NCBI GenBank assembly: GCA_963792445.1
Contig: CAWBWO010000016.1
Span: 124,001-188,000, forward strand
Source: Rummeliibacillus sp963792445
GTDB lineage: Bacteria > Bacillota > Bacilli > Bacillales_A > Planococcaceae
DNA: 64,000 nucleotides
Reading direction: 5' to 3'
Positions 30,817-44,493 of this stretch are shown piece after piece (positions within the stretch are counted from its first letter, which is position 1; each line of letters opens with the position of its first letter). A program made the translations under genes and the position numbers. The notes under the pieces are model-generated. The model worked only from the letters and a program-made list of their open reading frames with translations, did not search any database and had not been told where the DNA came from.

Positions 30817-31494
30817 CTATACTTTATGAAGCGTTCTAATATGATCTAAGGTTATATATGAAAATTGACCTCTAGCAGTTTGAATTTCTACGATCCGCCC
30901 TATTATATTGTTTATTCTCCCTAAATAATGGTTTTTTTCACCAAGATTCACTACAACAAGTTCATGTTTCATTTGCTCTATTTGTTTATCAAACACATCG
31001 GATAATGCAATATTATATGGCTTGATTGAGAAAACAAGATCCGTTAAACCATAAGGCTTTTTGCTGTCGGAATATGGAATAACCCATTTTAAATGATCTA
31101 AAGCTATATACATGGTTTTATATACTGGAGATTGAAATACAAAATAATCATCCATAATTTTTGAAATGTAGCCATGAAGGGGAAGACTGCCAGTTACATA
31201 GATTTCTGTATAGATGTCTTTTGCTGCTTCAAGTACTTTCATTAAAGTTAAGTCACTATTCTCATCCTTTGAAAGGATGCTAGAAGGTTCAGTAGGCACA
31301 TCAATTGAATCATCATTATTACTACTGATCATTAGATTATGGATATGGTTAAACGGAATATAAAGATAATCCGTTCCATCAAAAATAACAACGATTTCGT
31401 TGCTCGAGTCGATGATAGAGCCAGTAATAAATTTGCCCCCTGATATCTCAAGCTCTACGATTTCTTCATCAAAACTTTCAATCAGTTTATGCAA
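30817..31494 (-). CDS. CotB-like spore coat-associated protein (three barrel repeats)
   Basis: A 225-aa protein without signal peptide, made of three related Sm-like beta segments. Each reads roughly as G...I.....D.FVVF......YI.LDHI (DGTDYLYIPFNHIHNL; DYFVFQSPVYKTMYIALDHL; GRIVEIQTARGQFSYITLDH). This repeat pattern resembles CotB-type coat proteins, and three clearer CotB-like genes lie next door, so a coat role is inferred. Start: GAGG lies 8 nt before TTG 31494 (MHKLIESFDEE); upstream ATGs lack a good site. Confidence 0.6.
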   Translation of the reverse strand: MHKLIESFDEEIVELEISGGKFITGSIIDSSNEIVVIFDGTDYLYIPFNHIHNLMISSNNDDSIDVPTEPSSILSKDENSDLTLMKVLEAAKDIYTEIYVTGSLPLHGYISKIMDDYFVFQSPVYKTMYIALDHLKWVIPYSDSKKPYGLTDLVFSIKPYNIALSDVFDKQIEQMKHELVVVNLGEKNHYLGRINNIIGRIVEIQTARGQFSYITLDHIRTLHKV

Positions 31495-32399
31495 AATAAT
31501 CATCCTCAAGTCAAATATTTTTTCAAAAGCTTAAATTTATTAAACCTGAAAGCAAATGGAGATTTATATAAGTACACTTCTTTAGAAGGAAGGACGTGAT
31601 GTATTTTCTTTTACGCAAATAGATAATTATTTTTTTAATCGTTTATTTCTTAATTGAAGATACATCTTTTCAGCGTGCTTCATTAGAGCATAGTATTGTT
31701 TTTCAATCATTAATTTGTCTTCTATTGAAGATGTCTCACTGACAGGGGGAATATCAAACGGATTACACAAGTTTTTTATTTGGATTTGAATTATAATAAT
31801 AAACTTTGTAATCTTTTTTAAATTTGCCTTGATTTGTTGATAATTGTTTTGTCAATTTAAGTGGAGTGATAATTGATTTCGTTATGTCTTTTCCGTAAGA
31901 ATTCGCTTTATTTAGCTTATATCTTTTCTTTCGTCTTCTTCTTTTCCTATTCATTGCAAAAGTATTTAGATTACTTTCATCAAACGAATCCGTCTTTTCC
32001 GAAGATGAAATATTCGATGTTGATTGAATATCCTTCTGTGAACTATCTATTGTTGAGGTTTCATCATTTGAAATACCTACAAATTTTAGGCTTTTAGCTG
32101 CATTGTAATGATCTTTTAATAACTTTTCATAGTTCTTCTTATTTTCCCGTTTAATGATAAGCTGCTTATTAATCGGATTAACTTTCTCTGGATCAGGAAG
32201 GTGTACAGAATTTGGATTTGAAGTTTCAGTGATTTGATTTTCAAATTTAATCTTGTCATGGTCAGTTTCTGTGAAAGAACTAGATTCTGGTGTAGTAAAT
32301 GCATGAGTATTAGATGTAGAAATAGTACTGGATTCCAGAGTAGAGAAGGAACTGGATTGCATTTCCCTAAATCTAATGTTAATTAGGTTCAGTGAAAGA

Positions 32400-33167
32400 G
32401 CTCGACTCAAGAGTAGACAAATAGCTTGATTCAGAATCAGAGAAAGACTTCGACTCAAGAGTAGACAAATAGCTTGATTCAGAATCAGAGAAAGATCTCG
32501 ACTCAAGAGTAGACAAATAGCTTGATTCAGAATCAGAGAAAGACCTCGACTCAGGAGTAGACAAATAGCTTGATTCAGAATCAGAGAAAGATCTCGACTC
32601 AAGAGTAGACAAATAGCTTGATTCAGAATCAGAGAAAGATCTCGACTCAGGAGTAGACAAATAGCTTGATTCAGAATCAGAGAAAGATCTCGACTCAGGA
32701 GTAGACAAATAGCTTGATTCAGAATCAGAGAAAGATCTCGACTCAGGAGTAGACAAATAGCTTGATTCAGAATCAGAGAAAGACCTCGACTCAGGAGTAG
32801 ACAAATAGCTTGATTCAGAATCAGAGAAAGACCTCGACTCAGGAGTAGACAAATAGCTTGATTCAGAATCAGAGAAAGATCTCGACTCAGGAGTAGACAA
32901 ATAGCTTGATTCAGAATCAGAGAAAGATCTCGACTCAGGAGTAGACAAATAGCTTGATTCAGAATCAGAGAAAGATCTCGACTCAAGAGTAGACGAATAG
33001 CTCGACTCAGAATCAGAGAAAGATTTCGACTCAAGAGTAGACAAATAGCTCGACTCAGAATCAGAGAAAGATCTCGACTCAAGAGTAGACGAATAGCTCG
33101 ACTCAGAATCAGAGAAAGATTTCGACTCAGGAGTAGACAAATAGCTTGATTCAGAATCAGAGAAAGA
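32400..33167 (-). repeat. 48-bp coding tandem repeat, 16 copies
   Basis: Sixteen head-to-tail 48-bp units, each encoding a 16-residue SFSDSESSY(L/S)ST(P/L)ES(R/K) unit. Central copies are nearly identical at DNA level; the edge copies at 33000-33167 are more diverged. The unit length is a multiple of three, so copy number can change without frame loss. Confidence 0.95.
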
Positions 33168-33459
33168 TTTTGACTCAGGAGTAGTTAAAGAGTTAGATTC
33201 AGGAGTGATCAAAAAGTTAGATTCAGGATTAGTCAAAGAGTTAGATTCAGCAGCAATTGAAATCTGAGGCTCAAATAAAACAAATGTACTGGATTTGAAA
33301 TTTCCGAAAGCACTGTAATCAGAAACATCCAAAGATTTAATTAAAGAACTGGATTCAAAAGTAGAATAAGAGCCAGATTCTGGGGTCATATATGTATTAA
33401 AGTTAGATGCAGCGAAAGTAGTAAGTTCTTGAGTAGAGAAGGAACTGGATTCTGATGTA

Positions 33460-33890
33460 GAAGAAGTAGTTGATTCAGAATATAAACTGGATTCAGATTC
33501 TGAGGATGAACCATAATCAGATTCAACCAAAGATTCGGATTCCAATGTAGAAGAAGTAGTTGATTCAGAATATGAGCTTGATTCAGATTCTGAGGATGAA
33601 CTATAATCAGATTCAACCAAAGATTCGGATTCTGGTGTAGAAGAAGTAGTTGATTCAGAATATGAACTTGATTCAGATTCTGAGGATGAACTATGATCAG
33701 ATTCAACCAAAGATTCGGATTCCGGTGTAGAAGAAGTAGTTGATTCAGAATAGGAATTGGATTCAGATTCTGAGGATGAACTATAATCAGATTCAACCGA
33801 AGATTCGGATTCTGGTGTAGAAGAAGTAGTTGATTCAGAATATGAGCTTGATTCAGATTCTGAGGATGTACTAGATTCATCCTGGGTAGA
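33460..33890 (-). repeat. 90-bp coding tandem repeat, about 4.6 copies
   Basis: A GAAGAAGTAGTTGATTCAGA landmark starts at 33460, 33550, 33640, 33730 and 33820, an exact 90-bp period. On the coding strand each unit encodes 30 residues beginning SYSESTTSSTPESES followed by an acidic VESDYSSSSESES part. Confidence 0.93.
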
Positions 33891-34468
33891 TGTAGATTGT
33901 TCAGCATTTTCTTCTTCAGCTTTATTAATAACACCATTATAAATGTTGGATATATATGAATTTTGAACAAAGAATTGCTCTCCGCTATTTACTAAAACAA
34001 TATGGTCTTCGTAGATTCTACTCAAAAAGCCAGAAAAAGTTTGATTACTTATGCAGTTAATTGTAATCCAATTGTACTTTAAGTCATTCAAAAGATCTGT
34101 TAGTTGACTATTGTTCAGGTACGGGACAATTTCTGATGAAACTTTAAAGTCTTTTGCATTTTTTGAAAAGGCATGGATTTGGTCGAGAGCAAAATATATG
34201 ACACGTTGATTCACATTAACAATAATGTGGTCATGGTTAACCCCCAACAGGATGCCTTCTATAAATTGGTTTTCATGCAGGTAGAAACCAATTTTTACAC
34301 CAATGAGGCCCCCTATTGAATTTTGAAATTTGCCCTCCATCAATAAAGAGGCCCCTTTCAAATTTTATTTATAATTTATATATATGAAAAGGAGCCTAGA
34401 ATTGACCCTAAAAAGGCAAAAAAGTTCTATGAATAGTAAATTTGTTTGACCATTCCATGATTAATGAA

Positions 34469-34969
34469 TTATTTATTTTCTTTATTTTCTTTATTACTGT
34501 TATTAGAAGAAGCATTTTCTTCCTGTTTTTGCTCTTCTTCTTTTTCAATCTTTAACCCATAGCTGATACTACGAAGATGATATTTAGAAATGCGTACAAT
34601 TTCGTCATTCGAGATGATTGTTAAAAAATCTTCATCATGACTGTCTAGAACACCTTCTAATTTCTCAGGGCCACCACGATTGATTTGAACCCAGTATAAA
34701 TTTAGTGAATCTAAAATACCATTAAAGTCTTTTGCTTGCATGTATTCAAAATCTTCAGGGATCACAGTATTAAATTCTAAACCGCCTTTTGCAGCATGTG
34801 TGATGCTTTTGATATGTTGAGTTCTGTAATAAACAACGCCATCATTTTCTGTAAGTACTGTAAAGTGATCGTCTTCAGCAGATAACAACATGCCGATATT
34901 AGATTCAGGTCCACCTCTATCCACTTTAATTACTTTATTTAATAACGCTTTGGCCATTTCCTTATTCAT
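34469..34969 (-). CDS. CotB-like spore coat protein
   Basis: A 166-aa protein with two CotB-type barrel repeats. VIKVDRGGPESNIGMLLSAE plus GVVYYRTQHIKSIT (residues 11-60) is the first. WVQINRGGPEKLEGVLDSHD plus RISKYHLRSISYG (residues 90-140) is the second. The RGGPE...G..L and Y...HI(K/R)SI(T/S) signatures match Bacillus CotB closely, but the long Ser-rich CotB tail is replaced by a short KEENASSNN tail. AAAGGAGG stands before ATG 34969, favoured over the ATG at 35008. It is a near-duplicate of the gene at 35434. It is expected in the outer spore coat and expressed late in the mother cell. Confidence 0.85.
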   Translation of the reverse strand: MNKEMAKALLNKVIKVDRGGPESNIGMLLSAEDDHFTVLTENDGVVYYRTQHIKSITHAAKGGLEFNTVIPEDFEYMQAKDFNGILDSLNLYWVQINRGGPEKLEGVLDSHDEDFLTIISNDEIVRISKYHLRSISYGLKIEKEEEQKQEENASSNNSNKENKENK

Positions 34970-35433
34970 ATTCCGGATTACCTCCTTTTTTTTGTTCTTA
35001 CTATCCATATGTCGAGTTTAGAAATCAACTTAGGGCAATAGCCTAAATTTAATCAATAAGTTTAAGTTATTTGGAGTTAAACGAAGTAAGGAGGTAGATG
35101 GACGCCCATCCAATTATGTATTAAAAACCTCTAGAATCAGGAATTGAAGTGGAAGACAAGTTTATCCGATGTCATAAATATTATGGATAAATTTAGTTAA
35201 TTAAACTTAGAGGGGTAGTAATCATTGAATAAACTAAAAATTATATAGATGATCCTGTCAAAGATCAAGATTTAGTGGTAGACAAATTTAACACTCCGAG
35301 GCCACTTACTTGAGTTTTAAAATGAACCCTCTATTAAGGGCCCCTTTAAGTGTTATTTTAAAGAATATATATGAAAATGAACATGAAGCAGAAAATGAAC
35401 TAATAAAACTTAAATTATAAAATGGAAGAATAA
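34970..35433. other. intergenic region between the duplicated CotB-like genes
   Basis: About 460 AT-rich bases with no supported gene. Its left edge shares TATCCATATG (35002-35011) and following sequence with the region upstream of the paralogue (35949-35958), showing that the duplication included upstream DNA. An 8-codon plus-strand frame after AAGGAGG at 35090-35096 is too short to call. Confidence 0.5.
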
Positions 35434-35916
35434 CTATTTGTTTTTACTGTTTTTAGAAGAAGAATTTTCTTCTTTTTGCTCTTCCTCTTTTTCTACCTTT
35501 AATCCGTAGCTGATATTACGAAGATGGTACTTGGCAACACGGATGATTTCACCATTTGAGATAATTGTTAAAAAATCAGCATCATGTTTGTCTAGAACAC
35601 CTTCTAATTTTTCAGGGCCGCCACGATTGATTTGAACCCAATGTAAATATAGAGAGTCTAATATTCCATCAAAATTTGTCGCTTGCACAAATTCAAAATT
35701 CTCAGGAATCACAGTATTAAATTCTAAACTGTCTTTTGCAGCATGTGTGATGCTTTTGATATGTTGAGTATTGTAGTAAACAACGCCATCATTTTCTGTA
35801 AGTACTGTAATGTGATCGTCTCCAGCAGATAATACCATGCCAATATTAGATTCAGATCCACCTCTATCCACTTTAATTACTTTATTTACTAACGCTTTGG
35901 CCAACTCTTTATTCAT
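35434..35916 (-). CDS. CotB-like spore coat protein (paralogue)
   Basis: A 160-aa duplicate of the gene at 34469 with most residues unchanged: MNKELAKALVNKVIKVDRGG, a glycine-rich VVYYNTQHIKSITHAAK block, WVQINRGGPEKLEGVLDKHD, and a short acidic then Ser/Asn/Lys tail. The frame runs upstream to 36120, but AAAGGAGG lies 10 nt before ATG 35916, and this start aligns with the paralogue. Role inferred as for its twin: a spore coat component. Confidence 0.85.
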   Translation of the reverse strand: MNKELAKALVNKVIKVDRGGSESNIGMVLSAGDDHITVLTENDGVVYYNTQHIKSITHAAKDSLEFNTVIPENFEFVQATNFDGILDSLYLHWVQINRGGPEKLEGVLDKHDADFLTIISNGEIIRVAKYHLRNISYGLKVEKEEEQKEENSSSKNSKNK

Positions 35917-36270
35917 TTTTTTGTTACCTCCTTTTTCTTTGTTCTTTCTATCCATATGTTCATTTTGAAATGAATTTAAGGCAATAGCCCTGGGTGAATA
36001 AATAAGTTTATGTAATTTGGAATGAAAATGAAGTGAAAAATTTGCACTGAGAACTATATAAGTACTAATTTTATTTTGGTTGAAGTGGAATCGGCCATGC
36101 TTTCCCGCAGGAACATTCAATAATTTTTGGAGTTCTAATATTCATCAAAAATATTCTTCCATTCTCACTTTTCCTGTGGCTTTGCTTTCGAAGAAGAGGA
36201 TCTTAAACAATTACAGATTAAATCAATAGTAAATTCGATTTTGAAGAATTTATAAAAAAATGACGAAAAA
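35917..36270. other. intergenic region upstream of the CotB-like gene and rrnB
   Basis: About 350 bases holding the upstream signals of the leftward coat gene (TATCCATATG block at 35949-35958) and then AT-rich sequence before the rrnB promoters. I recognise no gene. Confidence 0.5.
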
Positions 36271-36273
36271 ATA

Positions 36274-36303
36274 TTGACGTGATGAAGTATATCATGATAT
36301 ATT
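36274..36303 (+). promoter_or_regulatory. rrnB promoter P1
   Basis: TTGACG (36274-36279), 18-nt spacer, TATATT (36298-36303). It is weaker than the second promoter. Confidence 0.55.
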
Positions 36304-36356
36304 ATTTGAGTCGCTGAAAGACATAGCGACAACGAAAAAATATTAATAAAAAGTTG

Positions 36357-36385
36357 TTGACAAAAGCATTTAGATTTGATATAAT
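36357..36385 (+). promoter_or_regulatory. rrnB promoter P2
   Basis: TTGACA (36357-36362), 17-nt spacer, TATAAT (36380-36385): a consensus promoter. The leader after it is nearly identical to that of rrnA. Confidence 0.88.
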
Positions 36386-36550
36386 AATCAAGTCGCTAAA
36401 TCAACGACAAGATATGAACCTTGAAAACTGAACAAGCAAGACGTTAATCAATAAACTTTGATTACTAACTTTTGTTAGTAACAAGGACAAACTATAGATA
36501 TCATCTTTTGATGATACGCTAGCAAAGCTAATGAGCTTTCAAACTTTACT

Positions 36551-38104
<1,554 letters not shown>

Positions 38105-38280
38105 AATATTTCGGAGTAGAGAACTTGGTTCTATAAGATTAACGCTTGCTGTTCAGTTTTGAAGGCTCATAGCTTTCAAAACATTGTTCTTTGAAAACTG
38201 GATAAAACGACATTGAAGAAATTCTTAAGTAACACATTTTTTTATATTAAGTTTTAATTTTTTAGGCTTAATAACTTATA

Positions 38281-41212
<2,932 letters not shown>

Positions 41213-41279
41213 AAAGTTCATTTAAGAACTTCAATGAATGTTTATCCAGTTTTGAAAGAACAAATCTTTCTTTTAAATA

Positions 41280-41397
41280 GTCTAGTAATGATGGCAAAGA
41301 GGTCACACCTGTTCCCATGCCGAACACAGAAGTTAAGCTCTTTAGCGCCAATGGTAGTTGGGGGCTGTCCCCCTGCGAGAGTAGGACGTTGCTAGGC
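41280..41397 (+). rRNA. rrf: 5S ribosomal RNA (rrnB)
   Basis: Identical to the rrnA 5S. It continues directly into the tRNA array with no terminator between, so the tRNAs are probably co-transcribed with rrnB. Confidence 0.95.
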
Positions 41398-41404
41398 TTT
41401 ATAT

Positions 41405-41480
41405 GGAGGATTAGCTCAGCTGGGAGAGCATCTGCCTTACAAGCAGAGGGTCGGCGGTTCGATCCCGTCATCCTCCACCA
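41405..41480 (+). tRNA. tRNA-Val (TAC)
   Basis: Cloverleaf with anticodon TAC in CTTACAA. CCA encoded. First of the array, 7 nt after 5S. Confidence 0.95.
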
Positions 41481-41499
41481 TATTAAGTATTTATTAAAT

Positions 41500-41572
41500 G
41501 AGTCATTAGCTCAGTTGGTAGAGCATCTGACTTTTAATCAGAGGGTCGCTGGTTCGAATCCTGCATGACTCA
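41500..41572 (+). tRNA. tRNA-Lys (TTT)
   Basis: Anticodon TTT in CTTTTAA. Acceptor GAGTCAT/ATGACTC. The 3' CCA is not encoded (TCA follows the discriminator). Confidence 0.94.
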
Positions 41573-41589
41573 TCATTTAATTTTATAAT

Positions 41590-41671
41590 GCGGGTGTGGC
41601 GGAATTGGCAGACGCACTAGACTTAGGATCTAGCGCCGCAAGGCGTGGGGGTTCGACTCCCTTCACCCGCA
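41590..41671 (+). tRNA. tRNA-Leu (TAG)
   Basis: Class II tRNA with a long variable arm; anticodon TAG. The 3' CCA is not encoded. Confidence 0.93.
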
Positions 41672-41686
41672 TCCTTAATATATTTT

Positions 41687-41761
41687 GCGGAAGTAGTTCA
41701 GTGGTAGAACATCACCTTGCCAAGGTGGGGGTCGCGGGTTCGAACCCCGTCTTCCGCTCCA
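41687..41761 (+). tRNA. tRNA-Gly (GCC)
   Basis: Anticodon GCC in TTGCCAA. CCA encoded. Confidence 0.95.
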
Positions 41762-41802
41762 TTTTATAAATCTTTACTTATAAAATATAAGTTATAATAT
41801 AT

Positions 41803-41879
<77 letters not shown>

Positions 41880-41883
41880 TTTC

Positions 41884-41960
41884 CGGGAAGTAGCTCAGCT
41901 TGGTAGAGCACTTGGTTTGGGACCAAGGGGTCGCAGGTTCGAATCCTGTCTTCCCGACCA
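41884..41960 (+). tRNA. tRNA-Pro (TGG)
   Basis: Anticodon TGG in TTTGGGA. CCA encoded. Only 4 nt after tRNA-Arg. Confidence 0.95.
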
Positions 41961-41978
41961 TTTCATATTACATATTAT

Positions 41979-42054
41979 GGGGCCTTAGCTCAGCTGGGAG
42001 AGCGCCTGCCTTGCACGCAGGAGGTCAGCGGTTCGATCCCGCTAGGCTCCACCA
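41979..42054 (+). tRNA. tRNA-Ala (TGC)
   Basis: Anticodon TGC in CTTGCAC. CCA encoded. Confidence 0.95.
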
Positions 42055-42071
42055 TTTTCATATTGTTTTTT

Positions 42072-42164
42072 GGAGGAATACCCAAGTCTGGCTGAAGGGA
42101 TCGGTCTTGAAAACCGACAGGCGGGTCAAACCGCGCGGGGGTTCGAATCCCTCTTCCTCCTCCA
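42072..42164 (+). tRNA. tRNA-Ser (TGA)
   Basis: Class II tRNA, 93 nt, anticodon TGA in CTTGAAA. CCA encoded. Confidence 0.95.
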
Positions 42165-42205
42165 TTTTAAAGTTTTAAATTACGAATTGAAATGAATAAT
42201 ATTAT

Positions 42206-42282
<77 letters not shown>

Positions 42283-42285
42283 AAT

Positions 42286-42362
42286 GGTTCGGTAGTTCAG
42301 CTGGTTAGAATGCCTGCCTGTCACGCAGGAGGTCGCGGGTTCGAGTCCCGTCCGGACCGCCA
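42286..42362 (+). tRNA. tRNA-Asp (GTC)
   Basis: Anticodon GTC in CTGTCAC. CCA encoded. Starts 3 nt after tRNA-fMet. Confidence 0.95.
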
Positions 42363-42392
42363 TTTTTTTGCAAAAATACATTTGATTATTAT

Positions 42393-42468
42393 GGGTCGGT
42401 AGCTCAGTTGGTAGAGCATTAGATTGAAGCTCTAAGTGTCGGCAGTTCGATTCTGTCCCGACCCACCA
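42393..42468 (+). tRNA. tRNA-Phe (GAA)
   Basis: Anticodon GAA in TTGAAGC. CCA encoded. Confidence 0.94.
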
Positions 42469-42477
42469 TAATAATTT

Positions 42478-42550
<73 letters not shown>

Positions 42551-42559
42551 TCATTTTTC

Positions 42560-42643
42560 GGAGGGGTAGCGAAGAGGCTAAACGCGGCGGACTGTAAATC
42601 CGCTCCTTCGGGTTCGGCAGTTCGAATCTGCCCCCCTCCACCA
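42560..42643 (+). tRNA. tRNA-Tyr (GTA)
   Basis: Class II tRNA with anticodon GTA in CTGTAAA. CCA encoded. Confidence 0.95.
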
Positions 42644-42651
42644 TTTATAAT

Positions 42652-42728
<77 letters not shown>

Positions 42729-42737
42729 TAACAATAT

Positions 42738-42814
42738 TCCGAAGTAGCTCAGTTGGTAGCAGCATCTGACTGTTAATCAGAGGGTCGCAGGTTCGAGTCC
42801 TGCCTTCGGAGCCA
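42738..42814 (+). tRNA. tRNA-Asn (GTT)
   Basis: Anticodon GTT in CTGTTAA. CCA encoded. The D-loop reads GTTGGTAGCAGC. Confidence 0.94.
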
Positions 42815-42818
42815 TATT

Positions 42819-42890
42819 GGCCCCTTGGTCAAGCGGTTAAGACACCGCCCTTTCACGGCGGTAACACGAGTTCGAATCTCGTAGGGGTCA
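42819..42890 (+). tRNA. tRNA-Glu (TTC)
   Basis: Anticodon TTC in CTTTCAC. The 3' CCA is not encoded. Last of the array. Confidence 0.94.
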
Positions 42891-42896
42891 TACTTA

Positions 42897-42936
42897 AAAT
42901 CCTTTAGAATCCATTTGGTTCTAAGGGATTTTTTTA
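42897..42936 (+). terminator. terminator of the rrnB-tRNA operon
   Basis: AAAATCCTTTAGAA pairs with TTCTAAGGGATTTT around a short loop, followed by a T run. Confidence 0.85.
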
Positions 42937-43190
42937 TTTTGATGCTGTTTACTCAAAACTATGGCTCTTTGTAAATAGTTTGAGGACACAATTCTCCACC
43001 CTACTCTCTTCTTTTCCAATATTTCCTTATGATGTGTAAATAATATTTTGGCTCGTAGGCGAATAAATTTTCTTAAACCAATAAACATTTCGTTTAATAA
43101 CTTTTGAAAATTTGTCCGTATATTTAGACCTTCTATTTATATATAAATAAGAAGGTAGTTCAATAGATATTTATGATGGAGGGAGATATT
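42937..43190. other. intergenic region upstream of the SnoaL-like gene
   Basis: About 250 AT-rich bases. I see no RNA motif or repeat beyond the ribosome binding site of the next gene. Confidence 0.4.
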
Positions 43191-43580
43191 ATGGAACATG
43201 AATTAAAAAAAATAATCGAAAAGTGTGACCTTGCAATAAAGCGAGAAGATTTTGATACATTGGTGAATTACTATACCGATGATGCAATTTTAGTTGTAAA
43301 GCCTGGAATGATTGCAAGAGGTAAAGAGGAAATCAAAAAAGCATTTATTGCAATTGCAAAATACTTTAATAACAGTATTGTACCAACACAAGGGGAAATG
43401 ATTATTTTAGAAGCAGGAGATACTGCTTTGGTATTATCCCAGACACTACTTGATGCTAATAAAGAGGATTCGGAATATTCAATGGATAGAAAGGCAACAT
43501 ATGTGTTTAGGAAAAATCTACAAGGTGAATGGCTTTGCGCAATTGATAACTCATATGGTACAGAATTAATTGATAAGTAG
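43191..43580 (+). CDS. SnoaL/DUF4440-like NTF2-fold protein
   Basis: A 129-aa cytosolic protein of the NTF2-like fold. The typical start is a helix then ADxxALxxYYxDDAxxxxP, seen here as REDFDTLVNYYTDDAILVV with KPGMIARGKEEI next. It ends in a tryptophan-containing strand, GEWLCAIDNSYG. Such proteins bind or turn over small hydrophobic molecules; no activity can be assigned. ATG 43191 follows GGAGGGAG; the ATGs at 43173 and 43176 are upstream of that site. Confidence 0.75.
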   Translation: MEHELKKIIEKCDLAIKREDFDTLVNYYTDDAILVVKPGMIARGKEEIKKAFIAIAKYFNNSIVPTQGEMIILEAGDTALVLSQTLLDANKEDSEYSMDRKATYVFRKNLQGEWLCAIDNSYGTELIDK

Positions 43581-43799
43581 ACTTTAAAAGGATTATGAAG
43601 TTTTGTAATGAAACTATTAGGGAGGATGGGGGAAACTTTGATAAATGGGGGTTCCCCTTAATTATTTATATAAATATCAAGATTAGAGTCGAACAGAAGC
43701 TTCTTTTCACAACATTATATTTGTCATATTTTATAAATGACAAGCTGTACTATGGCCATTATCCAAAATAGTCGATAATGGATATAGAAGGAAGTGATT

Positions 43800-44444
43800 A
43801 TGGTGACGCAAGTTGTGAATATAGAAAATAGTTATAGTAAAAAAGAAGAATTTTGGAATGCACTTACGCATGGAATTGCTTTCTTGCTAGCATTTCCAGG
43901 ATTAATCTTACTTGTTATAAAGGCGAACGAAACCAGATCGAAAATTGAATTGTTTAGCTATATTGTATTTGGTATTTCTATGATGATGTTATTCTTAAGT
44001 TCAACTCTTTACCATAGTGTTCCAACACACAAAAGCTTTTTCAAAAAGATGGATCACTGTTCGATTTTCTTATTAATTGCGGGTACATGTGCACCAATTG
44101 CACTTGTAGCAGTTGGGGGAAAAACAGGATGGACGATCTTCTGGATTGAATGGATTTTAACGCTGATCGGTATAGTGATGAAGATTTTCTTCGTTTATCG
44201 GTTTAAGACTTTATCTTTAATTGTTTACATCGGAATGGGATGGCTCATTATTTTCGCGTATAAACCACTTGTAACACATATCACTGAAAAAGGATTTTTC
44301 GTACTGTTACTAGGCGGGGTGTTTTATACAGCAGGTACTTATTTTTATAAAAATAAACGCATCCCTTATAATCATGCAATTTGGCATCTATTCGTTTTAG
44401 CAGGATGCGCAGCAATGTTTGCGAGTATCTATTTTTATATTTGA
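43800..44444 (+). CDS. hemolysin III / PAQR family membrane protein
   Basis: A 214-aa protein with seven hydrophobic segments. PAQR signatures are EFWNALTHGIAFLLAFPG, SSTLYHSVPTHKSFFKKMDH with the metal-binding Ser/His/Asp set, and the C-terminal HAIWHLFVLAG with its paired histidines. Bacterial members (YqfA/YplQ type) are putative membrane hydrolases; true haemolytic activity is doubtful. ATG 43800 follows AAGGAAG. Its own terminator follows. Confidence 0.88.
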   Translation: MVTQVVNIENSYSKKEEFWNALTHGIAFLLAFPGLILLVIKANETRSKIELFSYIVFGISMMMLFLSSTLYHSVPTHKSFFKKMDHCSIFLLIAGTCAPIALVAVGGKTGWTIFWIEWILTLIGIVMKIFFVYRFKTLSLIVYIGMGWLIIFAYKPLVTHITEKGFFVLLLGGVFYTAGTYFYKNKRIPYNHAIWHLFVLAGCAAMFASIYFYI

Positions 44445-44451
44445 TCGTTTT

Positions 44452-44485
44452 AAGCTCTTACCAAAAAGGTAAGAGCTTTTTGCTT
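44452..44485. terminator. intrinsic terminator after the hemolysin III gene
   Basis: AAGCTCTTACC pairs with GGTAAGAGCTT around AAAAA, followed by TTT. The LysR gene on the other strand ends just beyond. Confidence 0.88.
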
Positions 44486-44493
44486 TCCTTTGA

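Larger units (their letters stand above)
31627..34340 (-). pseudogene. giant CotB-like protein with two Ser-rich tandem repeat arrays (two frameshifts)
   Basis: Reconstructed protein of about 903 aa. The N-terminal 140 aa has two CotB-like Sm-barrel repeats (KIGFYLHENQFIEGILLGVN; NWITINCISNQTFSGFLSRI). Then comes a 30-aa Ser/Glu repeat of about 4.6 copies and a 16-aa repeat SFSDSESSYLSTPESR in 16 copies. A charged tail follows with RKRRRRKKRYKLNK, ending NPFDIPPVSETSSIEDK and a coiled basic end. The first frame stops at 32379 and the second at 31763; one extra base near 32375 and one in the run at 31772-31777 explain both. CotB C termini in Bacillus are Ser-rich targets of the CotH kinase; the same is inferred here. 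ATG 34340 or TTG 34343 follow AAAGGGG. Confidence 0.72.

Noticed and set aside
32400..33082. hydrophobic repeat protein (LLLSRDLSLILNQAIC units) in a second minus frame
   Set aside because: It is a shadow frame of the Ser-rich repeats, kept open because the unit is a multiple of three. Only the part below about 32375 is taken as real coding sequence.
32400..33167. possible CRISPR array because of regular 48-bp repeats
   Set aside because: There are no unique spacers; units are head to tail and encode an in-frame Ser-rich peptide.
33386..33970. 194-aa minus ORF rich in Leu/His/Asn
   Set aside because: Shadow of the 90-bp repeat array in the wrong frame.
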